DNA of 64,000 nucleotides from Entomortierella parvispora (Eukaryota > Mortierellomycota > Mortierellomycetes > Mortierellales > Mortierellaceae): positions 186,001-250,000 of the forward strand of contig OY752148.1 of the NCBI GenBank assembly GCA_963573315.1, given 5' to 3'. Of this stretch, positions 35,457-49,301 are shown piece by piece. Position numbers and translations under genes: made by a program. The notes under the pieces are model-generated. The model was not told the DNA's origin. It did not search any database and saw only the letters and a list, made by a program, of their open reading frames with translations. Position 1 is the first letter of the stretch. The number at the start of each line of letters is the position of its first letter.

Positions 35457-38445
35457 TCATTGCGCCTTCACTGCCCGCTTCGTCGCCGTGCCTATCGTGC
35501 ACGCGTTGACCTTGGTCGCAAAGCGTAGTGAGCACAGCGTCTCGTTAAAGTTGCTCATCAACGGTGACACGTTCACAAACATCAGCGTCTTGCTGTTGCC
35601 TCCAAGAGAGTTTTGCAACAGATATGTCAACTAGCCAGCACAAACAAAAAGCATTCTGTCAGAAAACAATACAAAGACAACCCTCGCACCATTCACGGCA
35701 ATGCCACCGTCATTTCAATCACATACCTTGGAGTTTCTGTAAGGGATATGCTGATCTTTGTTGGAAATGGCATAGATGACATCTCCCAAGCAACTCAGAC
35801 TCTTGTTAATAGCTTGTGTCTCTCTCAGTCGGTCTCCTGTTGCCCCTGACTGCGACAACCTCTCAGATCCAGCCAGATCAATCAAGTTTAGGACGCCTTC
35901 GCTCGACTCGTCCGTAATAGAGTTCTTTCCCGCCAAACGAAGGGTGAACACGCTAAAGAACATTACAACACGAACAGTTTGTTAGAATCCATTACGGTTT
36001 TTCAAAAAAAAAAAAAAAAAAAACCAGCTCGTCCAGTCTTACCAATGACTTCGAGAGGATCGCTCGTTCATCTGAGTTGATCCCACTGTCCGATTGTGGG
36101 CGGCCTTTTTAAGCAAGATGGCCACACGCTGAGGAGATGTGAGAATCTCTGTAGTAACGTCGGTGATAGTTGTCTTGCCATTGGGTCCATGTCGAATCTC
36201 GTGCTTCTTTGACGAATCGATGCCATCGCTGCCCAGCAAATCAATAATAGTCTCGTTGTAAATCTCGACGTATTGGCCCTCCATGGTGTACTTCCAACCC
36301 TTTTCCTCGAGCGCTTTAGCATTCTGGTAAATCTGAAGAACCGATCGAGGAATCATACCCATAGCTTCACCGCTTGCGTTCAGTGGCCCCTCCATCGTAT
36401 GTGTCTTTCCACTGCCGGTCTGACCGTATGCAAAGATGCAGACATTGTAGCCGTCCAATGCCGATTGCACAAGCTGGGAAATCTCCTCGAACACGTCCTC
36501 CTGCTTAGATGATGGCTGGAAGACCTTGTCAAATATGAATGGATAGCGCTTTTCCGTCTGGTTTCCGGTGGCAGACTCTGTTGCATGTGCAAATTCAATC
36601 TCACGGCCCTCTTGGTCAGGATACTTGATCTGAGCAACAGTTGGCTCTGACTTGGACACCACTGCGGAGGTGGTTGCAGGTCGAACTCTACAGAAAACGC
36701 GAATGTTGCCTTTGAGCTCTTGGATCGTATTATGGAGACGGCGTCTAATGGATTCTTCATTTCTGATCCGCTGCTCCAAGTCCTTGACGAGACGTTCCGA
36801 CTCTGAGAGCTGTCGCTCCAGTGTCTCAATAGTGGATTCACGTTGAGCTAGAGTCTTTTCAGTCCTCTACATAAATGAAACAATCCAAGAGGGGTTAGTG
36901 ATATGGACAGTCGCCTTTTTAAAGGCCCCAGGTATCCAGGTATAAAAACTGATCGTTACCTCGATTTTCATCTTTGCTGCCCTGTTGTCACTCTCCAGAG
37001 CCAAACAATTGGACGATTGTGTGGAGATTGTTGATCGTAGGCTCAAGTTCTCTTGCATCTGGCTCTCCAACTGCATGTTTGTTGACCGCAGCTTGTTCTC
37101 CAGCATATCCATCTCTTGCTTCAATCTTGATTGAGTCATTTTGAGTTGCTCCATCTCCAAGGAGTGCTGTGACTTAAGTGAGCGGATTTCATCCGCGTGC
37201 TGTCGAGCTGTCATCTATTACGCGAACGAAATAGGTGTCAATATGGAAAAATCCAAAGAAATTAGTCTTCAATAGCGGAGCCGTCCCTGTACCTGTAAAT
37301 CTTGTTCAACATGATGCATTTTCTGTAGAATATCCTTGTTTTCAATCTCTTTGACAGCCACCTTGCTTTGAAGGGTCTGTCTAAAGCTCTCCAGTTCGGA
37401 AACTAAGGTCAAGTAAGTGTACACATGTCAGAGGAGTGTCCAGTTAGACACTGCGGTTACTCCACTCGGAATAAAGGCATTGTCACCTACTTTTGCTTTC
37501 ACTAGACTCCAGTTTGCTGGTCAAGTCGCTCATGTTCGTAGTTGAAGTTTGCAGAAGCTGATGCAAGGTCCCTGTGAGTTCTTCCATGTCCTCCAGGCGT
37601 CCTTTGGTATCCCATGCGGGCCGCTTCTTCTTTTTAGGGAGGGCAAGGACATCCAAAATGTCTGCGCTGTTGAGTGCCGTGGAACTCGAGATTCCTCCCT
37701 TGGTATCTGAAGCCAGTGACGAGGAGCTGGGTGAGGGACTAGGCTGTTGCTGTCGTGAAGCAAGTCCTGGCCTGGAAGAGGTGACTCCAGGACCGCGTCC
37801 TGCTGGGGTTCTAGATGTGGATGCTGGGCCGGTGGTCCTTGAGGTGGTCCTAGAAGTTGTCGTGGTAGCATTGGGTCTGCGTGCGGCTGCAGCGCTGGAG
37901 CCAGGGACAACCCTTCCTGATGTGCTTCGAGCTTCAACGCGTGTCAAAGACACCCCAGTGGGGCCAGTCGCTTTGTGTGGGGCAGTGGTCTTGGTGGATG
38001 CTGGAGCAGCAGCTCCTCGAGCTGTGGGTTGGTTCTGGGTGTTTGTCGAGGTGAGAGGAGCCGGCTTGGGTGCCGATACGGCGCTCTTTGCGCGCTTGTT
38101 GAGAGCAGTCTCCTCTGCTTTTCTTTTTGTGCCATTCATTCCAGAGGAGATTGATGTGGTGTTGGGCAGTTGCGAATAAGGGCTGGCTGTCGACTTGTTT
38201 TCGTCGCCACTGTAGGAGGCAGCCACGGCCAGAGCGGTCGAGAGAGCAGACGAGGGAGTGGTGGTGGGGACAATCTTTGAGGGCGGCTTTAGCTTTGAGA
38301 TCTAGGAAGAGAAGGCAGCAGAGTTAGTGATGGAGAGCAATGACAGCATGCCAGCATGCTAGCATGACGCGTTGATTATCGCCTTGATGCCGAGCGAGAG
38401 AAAGAGAGAAGAGCAAGTGATTACAGAGCGATTAAGCGGGTCCAT
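35457..38445 (-). CDS. Kinesin-14 (C-terminal motor, Kar3/Ncd-like)
   Basis: Seven exons (38445-38425, 38301-37491, 37402-37293, 37214-36960, 36866-36043, 35952-35727, 35630-35457) join in phase to 806 residues. The N-terminal about 270 residues are Ser/Pro/Ala/Lys-rich with a likely nuclear or microtubule-binding basic patch ([17 protein letters not shown]). About 275-450 is coiled coil. The motor follows the kinesin-14 neck ([14 protein letters not shown]) with P-loop GQTGSGKT at 547-554, switch I ERSSRSH, and switch [22 protein letters not shown]. The C-terminal position of the motor defines kinesin-14: minus-end-directed, spindle and nuclear-movement roles. The residue after SSRSH is Cys, from the splice junction. 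Start MDPLNRS is a 21-nt exon, so less certain than the rest. Confidence 0.93.
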
Positions 38446-38818
38446 AGCGCTGGCTGAGTGAGAGTTGGATACAGAGAAGAGGACAGTCAAGGAGTCAAGG
38501 GGGAGAGGAGGAAAAGAGGGATGGGATGGGACAAGGACAAGGACAAGGATAATGATAATGGCAAGGACGAGGAGAGCGACAATGACAATGACAATGACAA
38601 CAACAACAAAACGCGCGCATAGAACAATAGTGTCTTTGCACTATATTGCACTAGTGCGATTCGTGGGTTCATTGCACTGTGCCTGTTCCCCTGGCTGTCC
38701 CTCGGTGGCTTTGCACGGCGTGTTTTTCTTTTTTTTGGTGGCGACACACACACCTTGCTTTTTTAGTTTTTTTCGACCTGCATCCCTGCTCCTCCTCCTC
38801 CTCCTTTCTCCATTCCTC
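38446..38818. promoter_or_regulatory. Bidirectional promoter, kinesin-14 / RPP40
   Basis: 373 bp between start codons. It contains hexamer repeats (GGACAA about 38528-38549; AATGAC about 38579-38600) and a T-tract followed by GGTGGCGAC at about 38738-38747, a near miss to GGTGGCAAA. No TATA box is seen. Confidence 0.45.
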
Positions 38819-40645
38819 ATGTCAACCTTCTTTCCAAAGGCAGGCCCTCCCCGCTCTAGCCACTTCATCTCCCAGTACTCGTTCCATTCCCGAAAGCAAC
38901 TGCATCAGCGCCTCATCCAGAACCACCCATTCAACCAGCGTGTAATGTCGCCTTTTTTTTATTTTTTTATTTTTTTTGTCGCAGGAGGACTGACACCGTG
39001 TTGTATCGCGAAATTGACAACAACTTGTGTTCTCCCCTTGCCAAACATTAGATCCAAGTTTTTTTGCCTGTCGCGCCATCAGAACAAGTCTTGGCCGTTC
39101 TTGCTAGCAGGCTCTTTCAAGATTCTCCTTATTACCATGCGCTTGTGCCACTGTCCCTCTTTCTGACCCCTGCCTTTATGCAATATATCCGCAATGGTAA
39201 ATCGATCAGGGACATCTTTTGCTCAATCCAGCCTATCCACCACACACTACTGATCCACCTCCACCTCCTCATGTATGCTTACTAGGTATGATTGCAATCT
39301 CAGTCCAGGGAACGATTGATTCGCAGGATGTAGTCTGTCTCGATGGCAAAGGTACCCTTTTACAGGAGAGCTTTTCTTGATGTCACTGTTTTTGATCTGG
39401 CAATTTTGTGGATCTGATACCTTACCTTGTGATCCTGCAATACGTCTAGGCAACCTGATTCTCTCGCTCACAAAGGATTCATACGAGCAACTTGGACTCT
39501 CCGGATCACCTTCAAAATTCCACCCCGACAGACAGCGATACAGTATGTGCTAATGATCACCGCCTTCCAGGACTATCAGTCACCTCATGATCACCAACGC
39601 CAAGGGACTAACAAATCAAACCATCTTTTCTCTCTTCAAGTCGTCAAGATTGATATGCGAGCCCCATCCATGACACCTGGCAAGCCAGGGTTTGAGAGGA
39701 TAAAGTGGTGTTTTGAAAACACCTTGGTCACCGTATTCCCAATGGTCCTGGCCAGCGTTGACGATCAAGGTAAGTCTGACCTCTGACAAAGAAAACTACG
39801 ATATTCATGGGAGTCGTCATACTCACATAATCGGACCATATTTCCTCCCGTTTGGTCTTCACCTCTTCTAGGCATTTCGTTACCACTATCCTTCCCAGAG
39901 TCTGTACGCGCCACACGTCTTTCGTATAATGTTCAGTCCACGCATCTTTCAAATATCACCATTCCAGATACGTCAGCTATTCGGACTATTGGCAAGAATG
40001 AACTCATCTGGCGAACATCAGTCATGGAGCTTTATGAATGGATTGGCATGGCTGGTCTGCAGTCCGACAGGTTCGTTTGCGTTGTATACGTCTGAGTGGA
40101 TGTGATTCTCACTGGTAGTTGTTGCAGATGCTAATATGTGGCTGGATATGACTCTGATCGCATAGAATCACCCTTGGAAACAAAATCGACCCATTCCTCT
40201 GTGTGTATACTGCACCATCACAAAAAACCGCAACGCCCGTCGGGAGCTCAGGATGGTTGATCGAGCTGTCTGGACTTATACCCTCTGCTGTTATCAATAA
40301 GCTAATGACTGATCTTCGGTAAGTAAACAAAAATTTTAGCTCCTAGATTTAAGAAGCGGCTGTCCTGTTACTGACTATCTACTCAAAAATCTAATTCTTT
40401 ATTCCCCTAGATCCATTTTGGACACAACATGCGCTGAACCTGGATGGGCCAATATGACTGTTTGGGGGTTCCAAGACTCGCCCATTTCATGGATCGACCA
40501 GGAACATGGACATTTGCTCACCGGAGAAAATTATTACTCGCTCTTCCTCTGGTCAAGCAGCTTCCCCCGTCTGGAAAACAAGAACCAGGACAATGGAACA
40601 TATGTGATGATGGAGAGCGTCGGAGCCCACGACACCCACTCATAG
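38819..40645 (+). CDS. RPP40: RNase P/MRP subunit p40 (RPP40-like)
   Basis: Eight exons (38819-38941, 39052-39196, 39286-39351, 39450-39542, 39641-39769, 39872-40070, 40166-40318, 40411-40645) join in phase to 380 residues. Family-like blocks: LILSLTKDSYEQLGLSGSPS with PDRQRYIVKIDMRAP, FERIKWCFENTL, and the C-terminal NMTVWGFQDSPISW with EHGHLLTGENYY. RPP40 is a protein subunit of nuclear RNase P and MRP found in animals, plants and many fungi but not budding yeast. It supports tRNA 5' and rRNA processing. No catalytic residues are expected, since the RNA is the enzyme. The call rests on remembered family pattern; a profile search would settle it. Confidence 0.8.
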
Positions 40646-41154
40646 ATAAAAGATGATGATATCATCGATAGTCCATAAAAAAGTGGTATAATACAACAAA
40701 ACAATTTCCCTTGTCAATGTCGCATGTTGGATTGATGGAGGGAGGCTTGGGGGAGGAGGAAAGAATGAGAAGCCAATTGCAGACAACAGAGAACGGGTAT
40801 TTCCCAGTAAGGATGGCAAAACGGCGGGAAGTAACATCTGACCTCAGCCCAACGCCAGCCTGTTGCCACTTTTCTCTATTTCTCCTTCCTTAACCATACA
40901 AGAGAATACACTACATATGTCCCTCCCAAACTTCGCATTCAGGGAAGCGGGAACCAGAAGTTCATCAAATATAGTATAATTTATTATTTTTTTTTTTTTG
41001 CAAATGATGGTGCTACTGTTGTTGGTTGGATTACTGTTCTGTTCCTCTGATCGGAAGGGGGGCCCTCCCTGCTTTGTCTCGACTTTTCGAATACAAGTAT
41101 TGGGGAGGATGGGAGGCGAGACTTTGTTTCCTACTCATTGGCTTTTTTTTTTCT
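40646..41154. other. Convergent 3' flanks of RPP40 and the Ras gene
   Basis: A/T-rich stretches at about 40660-40690 and 40968-41000 (T13 tract) probably hold the polyadenylation sites of the two converging genes. No gene is seen. Confidence 0.45.
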
Positions 41155-43453
<2,299 letters not shown>

Positions 43454-44298
43454 GATTTAAATATGAAGGAAGGGGAAGGGGAAGGGGATGGAGAAAGGGG
43501 AAGGGGGGATGAGAGTAATGGGGCAAGGACAGGATGGGGGAAGATGGGGCAGATGGAGATGGAGAGGAGGGAGCGATGATGGAGGGAAGATGGAGATGGA
43601 GAGAGAGAGAGGGAAGAGCGAGAAAAAAAAAAAAAAAAAAAAAAAAAAATCGACGACTGAACGACGAGTAGGAGAGAGCCCTCTCTTTGTCTCGCTGTGT
43701 GTGTCTCCCTTTCCTCCCTTCTTCCCCTCGTTTGCTTCTCTCCGTCGTTCACCACGCTGTCGGGTCGTGCTGCTGGCTCGCTTTCCTTTCCTTTCCTTTC
43801 CCTTTCCTCCCAGTGTGCGTGTTGTTGTGTGTGTGTTGTGTGTGTCTGTGTTCTGTGTCTCTGTGTCTCTGTGTCTGTGTGTGTCTGCTGCTGCTGGGTG
43901 GTGTGTGTGCTGGTGCGCCCACGCGACCGCCCAAAGGGCTTCTTTGGAACCAACTGCCGGGCTACTACAATAGGGCAACGACCTTTTACCCCTCTTTTCA
44001 CTCTCCCATACTTATTTTTTGTCCCTGCCCTTCTTCTTCTTCACTCTCACTCTTTCTCATCCATCCATCCATCCATCCATTCATCCATCCTTGTCATCCT
44101 CACTTCTCATCACAACATATAAACCTGTGTTGTACTTTTGGGTGTGCCACGGGTTTGGTGGCAAAACATTTTTTTTTCTTTCACCGTTGCGTTAAGGGGC
44201 GGCAGGCACACGAACAAACAGCAAACTGGAAAAAAAAATTGAACTGTCCCTTCTCTTCATTCCTTCATTTCTTCATTCCTCCATACCTACCTACAGCA
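43454..44298. promoter_or_regulatory. Divergent promoter region, Ras / unknown gene at 44.3 kb
   Basis: 845 bp of simple-sequence DNA: GGA-rich (43465-43600), A26 at about 43625-43650, (TGTGTCTG)n at about 43810-43890, and CCAT tetranucleotides at about 44058-44085. CATATAAAC at about 44116-44124 is TATA-like for the rightward gene. GGTGGCAAA occurs at 44157-44165. A very long minus-strand open frame here is low-complexity and not considered coding. Confidence 0.5.
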
Positions 44299-45159
44299 AT
44301 GCCACCACCACCACGCACAGTCAAAGCCAGAGGAAAGAAGCTACCTGCTGGCGCAGGCGCCACCGCTGCCGCTGCTAGGCGTCAGGCCATCGAACGGAAT
44401 CCCCATATCTTGGATACTGAGGAGGAGACCAATGCTGCCGCCACAAGTCTCGAGGTTGATCAGGAGACAACAGATGCTAAAGCCTGGATCAAGGAGAACA
44501 CGGACGCTGAAGTGGTATGCCCTGCAACAAGCGATCCGTTTTAGCTTGAACCCCTCGTGTATGGATAGACTCCGATCCAGAGGCACGTCTAACAAACGTA
44601 CTTCTCCCAAACTTCCTTGCTGATCTAGGCAAGGATAAAGGCAACCGGAACCAGCATTCAGCTTTTGCCCGTCAAGAACTTTGGTGTGGTCGTCGATATG
44701 TCGCGAAAGAAACCAATGGCGATCAACCGTATCGAGATCGACTCTACCATGGACTTTAAACTGATCCAGCAGATCATGGTCTCCCCCGGAATTGCTTATC
44801 CTCACAAGGAAAACTTTGAATACGTCAATGTGAGTTGCCTAATTTCGTCCGAGAATGCCGGTTCAGAACAACTTCATTTTAGCGTTCCCACTGACTCTTT
44901 TTGATCTTTCCGAGGTTAGGTTCTCTTGTTCACGGAGGGCATGCAGACTCCAATGCTGGTACCATATTTGTACGACACAAAGTTCAAGACCCAGGAGCCT
45001 CTGGAGGACAATGAAGAGAAACCCAATGCTTCGGTAGATAGCTCAGCAGCAGACCAGAGACCATGGATCAATGTCAAGAACAACCTTACGGAATGGCTTC
45101 TCGTCAACTCGCACCACATGCGAGCAAGGCACCATATTGACGAATACCACGATATCTGA
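44299..45159 (+). CDS. Unknown conserved-looking protein
   Basis: Three exons (44299-44514, 44629-44829, 44920-45159) close in phase to 218 residues, a strong sign of a real gene. The N-terminus is basic and Ala/Pro-rich (PPPPRTVKARGKKLPAGAGA), then acidic (LDTEEETN). The middle is a compact segment (IQLLPVKNFGVVVDMSRKKP; INRIEIDSTMDFKLIQQIMV) and the end is polar (WLLVNSHHMRARHHIDEYHD). No signal peptide or membrane segment is seen. I do not recognise the family. The start is the first ATG after a TATA-like box and a GGTGGCAAA motif. Confidence 0.75.
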
Positions 45160-45418
45160 AATCCGCATAATCTCGAATAAAATATCTCTGATAAATAATG
45201 GTGACTGCCTCTTTTTACTTTTTTTTCTCTCTCCTCCCATGCATGCATGCATGCTTTTTGTCTCCCTACTTTTCTCCATCTCTCCACGACTCTGCACGCA
45301 TCAAGCTCATCCGACTTTTCTGAGAGCAGGACCTGGACCTGGATACCCATTCCAAAGCACATTTAGCACTCAAGAGGAACATTGCCTCTGATACACACAC
45401 CACTGCATCCACACCAGG

Positions 45419-48400
45419 ATGAGCTTGAAGGGTCGTCAGCTCTTCGTTGGGAACGTGAGTGTGGAGAACCAACCTGCTGATCGCCATCTATTCCTTTCCC
45501 TCCTGTCGGATACCATACTAAACTTGATTTTCCTTTACATCTCTTTGCCGCATCGTTACCAGATCCCATTTTCTGGTAAGCAAGAGTCCCTGCGTTATTG
45601 TGCAAACGCGCTTATTTTTATTTTATTTTTTTGGGGTTGTTGCCTTCCTAACCGCTTTTCTTTGGTTGCTTCTCCACAGTCGGATGGCAGGATCTTAAGG
45701 TAGGTTGAATTCTGTCGAGAGAAATCTGTTATCTGGACGAAATGGAGCAGTCAACTCACATGGCAAGCACCCATCTCTCCGGATCGATTCTTATAGGATC
45801 TCTTCCGTCAGGCAGGAATAGTTCAGCGAGCCAACATTATGCAAGGGCAAGACGGTCGATCAAAAGGTCACGGGATAGTGTTATTTAGCACAGTTGAAGG
45901 AGCAGACAAAGCTACAGGTAAACACAGTCAGAGCATACCCTCCATATATGGCCGATCCTTTGCCCTGTGTGTATTGAACCCACATTGTTTTCCATCAATC
46001 TAGAGCAGCTCAATGGATTCATGTGGCATGGAAGAAAATTGGAAGTGAGGGAGGTACGGAAAGCGTCGGTTGAGTCTGCTAGACGACATATTTCTGTGCG
46101 AGATACTGATGACTGTCATTTTTTTTGGTTTGTTGCTAAACAGGATAGGGGCGTTGTTGATCATGTTCCCAGGAAACCTGCCACGGCATCGTCAGAGGTG
46201 AGGGCATCTGGAACAAAAAGTCAAATCATTACTACCGCACTCATAATTTGATGCTGATATTGACGATGTTATTGACGCTCTAGGATCCCAATGCTCTGGC
46301 AGACACTCTTCAGCAAAAATTAAAGGTCCAGGATGACGAGCATGAAAACATAGATGGATCAGGCGACAACAAATTGAATGGGTCAGCAAATGGCGGCAAG
46401 GATCACGGGGCCTCGCCTGCCACTCCAGTCCTCGCTCGGACGGTCCACGTTGGAAATGTACGTGAAAGAACTTTATTCTGGCTATGAAAATGAGACAAAG
46501 AGACTGGATCCCTAAAGTTCGACTCGCCACTCATAGATTCCATTTAGAGTCAGGTGGCAGGATCTCAAGGACCTCTTCCGAAAGGCAGGCAGAGTAGTCC
46601 GGGCAGATGTGGCACTAAGTCATGACAACCGATCTAAAGGTCACGGCACAGTTATCTTTTCTACAGAAGATGAGGCAAAGAATGCCATCGGTGAGTCACC
46701 TTGGCTTTGGTTTTCAGACATGAATACAAGAACGTGGTGCTTAACGTTCTGACTGAACTGACACAATTCATTGCTAGCCATGTTCGATCAGTACCAGTGG
46801 CAGGATAGAATCCTACAGGTCCAGGAGGAGCGTCCAGGACCTAGAAGTCGTTATACAGAAAACGGGATCCCAGCCGATGCAGGTACAGACCCGTCAACTG
46901 ATCGAGATCCATCATCCGCTTCGCATACGTATCCCGCAGGACGGCAGATCTTTGTTGGCAATGTGAGTTGACGCTCGTATATGGTGTGGTCAGTACAACC
47001 TCCTCGGTTATGAATGGACTTTAACATCAAAATGTCCTTTCATTTGTGTATATATCAGCTACCTTTCCAAATTCAGTGGCAAGATCTCAAGGACTTGTTC
47101 CAAGGCATTGGAGCAGTGATTCGAGCCGACATTGCCCTTAATTATGACGGAAGGAGTCGCGGCTTTGGGTCAGTCTTGTTTGAAACCCATGAAGACGCCA
47201 AAAACGCAATTGGTAACAAAGCTGAAGATTCTTCAACTGGACAGCGTGCTCGCTTGACTCGGATTACTTACTGACAAGCATTGTTGGTCAACTTTAGCAA
47301 ACTTTAATAACCATGAACTCAATGGACGTGTCCTTCGAGTTCACTATGATCGGTACACACCGATGGATGGTCCTTTGGTGCATGGCGCCATGGGCCCACT
47401 GATGCATGCGTCGCACCACTCACATCCACACGCCCATCATCAAGATCTCCACTCTCATCGTCTTCACCACATCATGCATCCACAGCACGGACACGGTTAT
47501 CAGGGCAACTATCATCAACCGCAGCTTATGGCCCTAGGAAATCACCCCATGGTACATAATTCCAATATTCATCAGTTTAACTTGGGTTTGCAGTCTTACG
47601 ATGGGAACCCATACCTGTCGTCTATGGCGGCCGTACATGGATCGAACGCAGTAAGCTCTAGCTATCTCGCCACGGAAGAGACTAGCCGTGCCTTAGGTTC
47701 CCCTCTCCAAACAGATCTGGCGAGCATATCAGGAGTTCCTGGCAATAGTAGCAACAGCGTGGTAGCCTCTCAACATCAATTCAACCCTGACCTGTCAGCC
47801 ACGGCTGTTTCGCCAGACTCACCTAGAATGACATCGTCATCCTCAATCGTGACGTCCACTAGTCCAAGTACAACAACCTTGGCATCCAAATCAGAATCGC
47901 CATCCGTCTCGTCCCAGTATCCGTTCTTGACAACTCTTGGAACAATTGGTCAACTCTCCTCTCCTGGAGCGCCAGGGATTGTGGGCGAGCACGCCGGATC
48001 AGGTCTTGGATCCACCTCCACCTCCACGGAGTACGGACTGACGAATTCGGCCTCGGTGGGGGAAGAGGGGGATCACGGTGGTGCACCATTGCACCCACAA
48101 CCTTCGTATCACTCTCTCGCCATTGGAGAAGGACTGCCGATGCGTCAGGACAATATGCTAGAGGATGTAATGAATGGGGGCTTTACTCCTCAATTCTATA
48201 TGTACCCGCCTCATCAAAACCAAGGGGTCGGACACCAATTGGGACATCATCATCCCGGTCTTGGCTCTTATCAACAGACTCCTGGATATCCGACCTACCA
48301 GGATCAATATTCGCAAAACCAGAGGCACCATTTCTCTCATGGACCTCATGTTGGCGTGATTGGATCGCATGGGAACATGTCGCTGGGTCGTGGCTACATG

Positions 48401-48568
48401 AATCCTCAGTCCGAATGGATGGCTCACCCAAATTCCTTCTCTATGGGAGGTCCACCTCAACATATGTACGGGGGCGGTGGCGGCGCTGATGGCAGTGGTC
48501 CTCTTGCTTTTGGTGGGCCTTATGGACAAGGGACAGAGAGCGATGGAGTGGAATACAACGAAACGTAA
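45419..48568 (+). CDS. RNA-binding protein with three RRM domains (Gbp2/Hrb1-like)
   Basis: Eleven exons (45419-45454, 45563-45575, 45680-45699, 45797-45917, 46004-46053, 46144-46197, 46284-46457, 46537-46690, 46778-46962, 47059-47212, 47298-48568) join in phase to 743 residues. Each RRM has RNP2 (LFVGN, VHVGN, IFVGN), a shared WQDLKDLF helix and RNP1-like strands (SKGHGIVLF, SKGHGTVIF, SRGFGSVLF). WQDLKDLF resembles the yeast mRNA-export adaptors Gbp2/Hrb1. The C-terminal 400 residues are His/Gln/Gly/Ser-rich, prion-like. Exon 11 reads to TAA at 48566-48568; a GTAAGG donor overlapping that stop could instead splice to about 48695 and add a few residues. Confidence 0.9.
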
Positions 48569-49269
48569 GGCACCGTTTATTTCGTGCATTGTTGTGCGTG
48601 CAGAGGTTTTGATGGCGATTTGCTCCTTTTCTGATGTGCCATTTCTCACAAACACTTGCACCCTCTCTCTTTTTCTCCCTTTCTGTCGGGTCAGCAGTAA
48701 AAATAGCGGATAAAAGGACTTCAAATGTACGTCACATTGGACATTTCTCTCCTTCCGTCTCCTTGACCACTTCCTCAATTCTACCTCCTACACTCTTATA
48801 TCCGTCTGGTCTCGTCTCGTCGGTTGTCTCTGCTCTGTCTCAGTGCCTTATTTCTTCTCTTTCTCGGTAATATCTTGGTCGTTGTTCAGACTGAATATGT
48901 ACACCAAGTGCATGGCTGTCAATAAATATAAAAAATGTTGCGTTCTAGCTTCGTCTGTTCGGTTCAGTCAATCACCCGGAAACGCTTACAACGGATGATG
49001 CTTGACATGACCACCTATTCAATTTTGGATCCTTTTACATCGATTTACTCTATCGCTAACACTAACTTGATTTTACTCGAACCTAAAGGGCGCCAGCGGC
49101 GTTGTTTGCGTGAGAACCTGCACAATCAGTCTTAGTTGGAGTCTATGATGGGACGATGCAGCCGGGAAGATGTGCCAATACAGTGGAGAAATTGGCGGAT
49201 TATCTCATTGAAAATGGATACGTAAGTTTTTGGCCAAAAAAATTCAATGATGGGTTTCTGGATTCAGAA

Positions 49270-49301
<32 letters not shown>

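Noticed and set aside
37574..38179. 201-codon plus-strand frame antisense to kinesin-14
   Set aside because: Shadow of the Ser/Pro/Ala-rich kinesin N-terminus.
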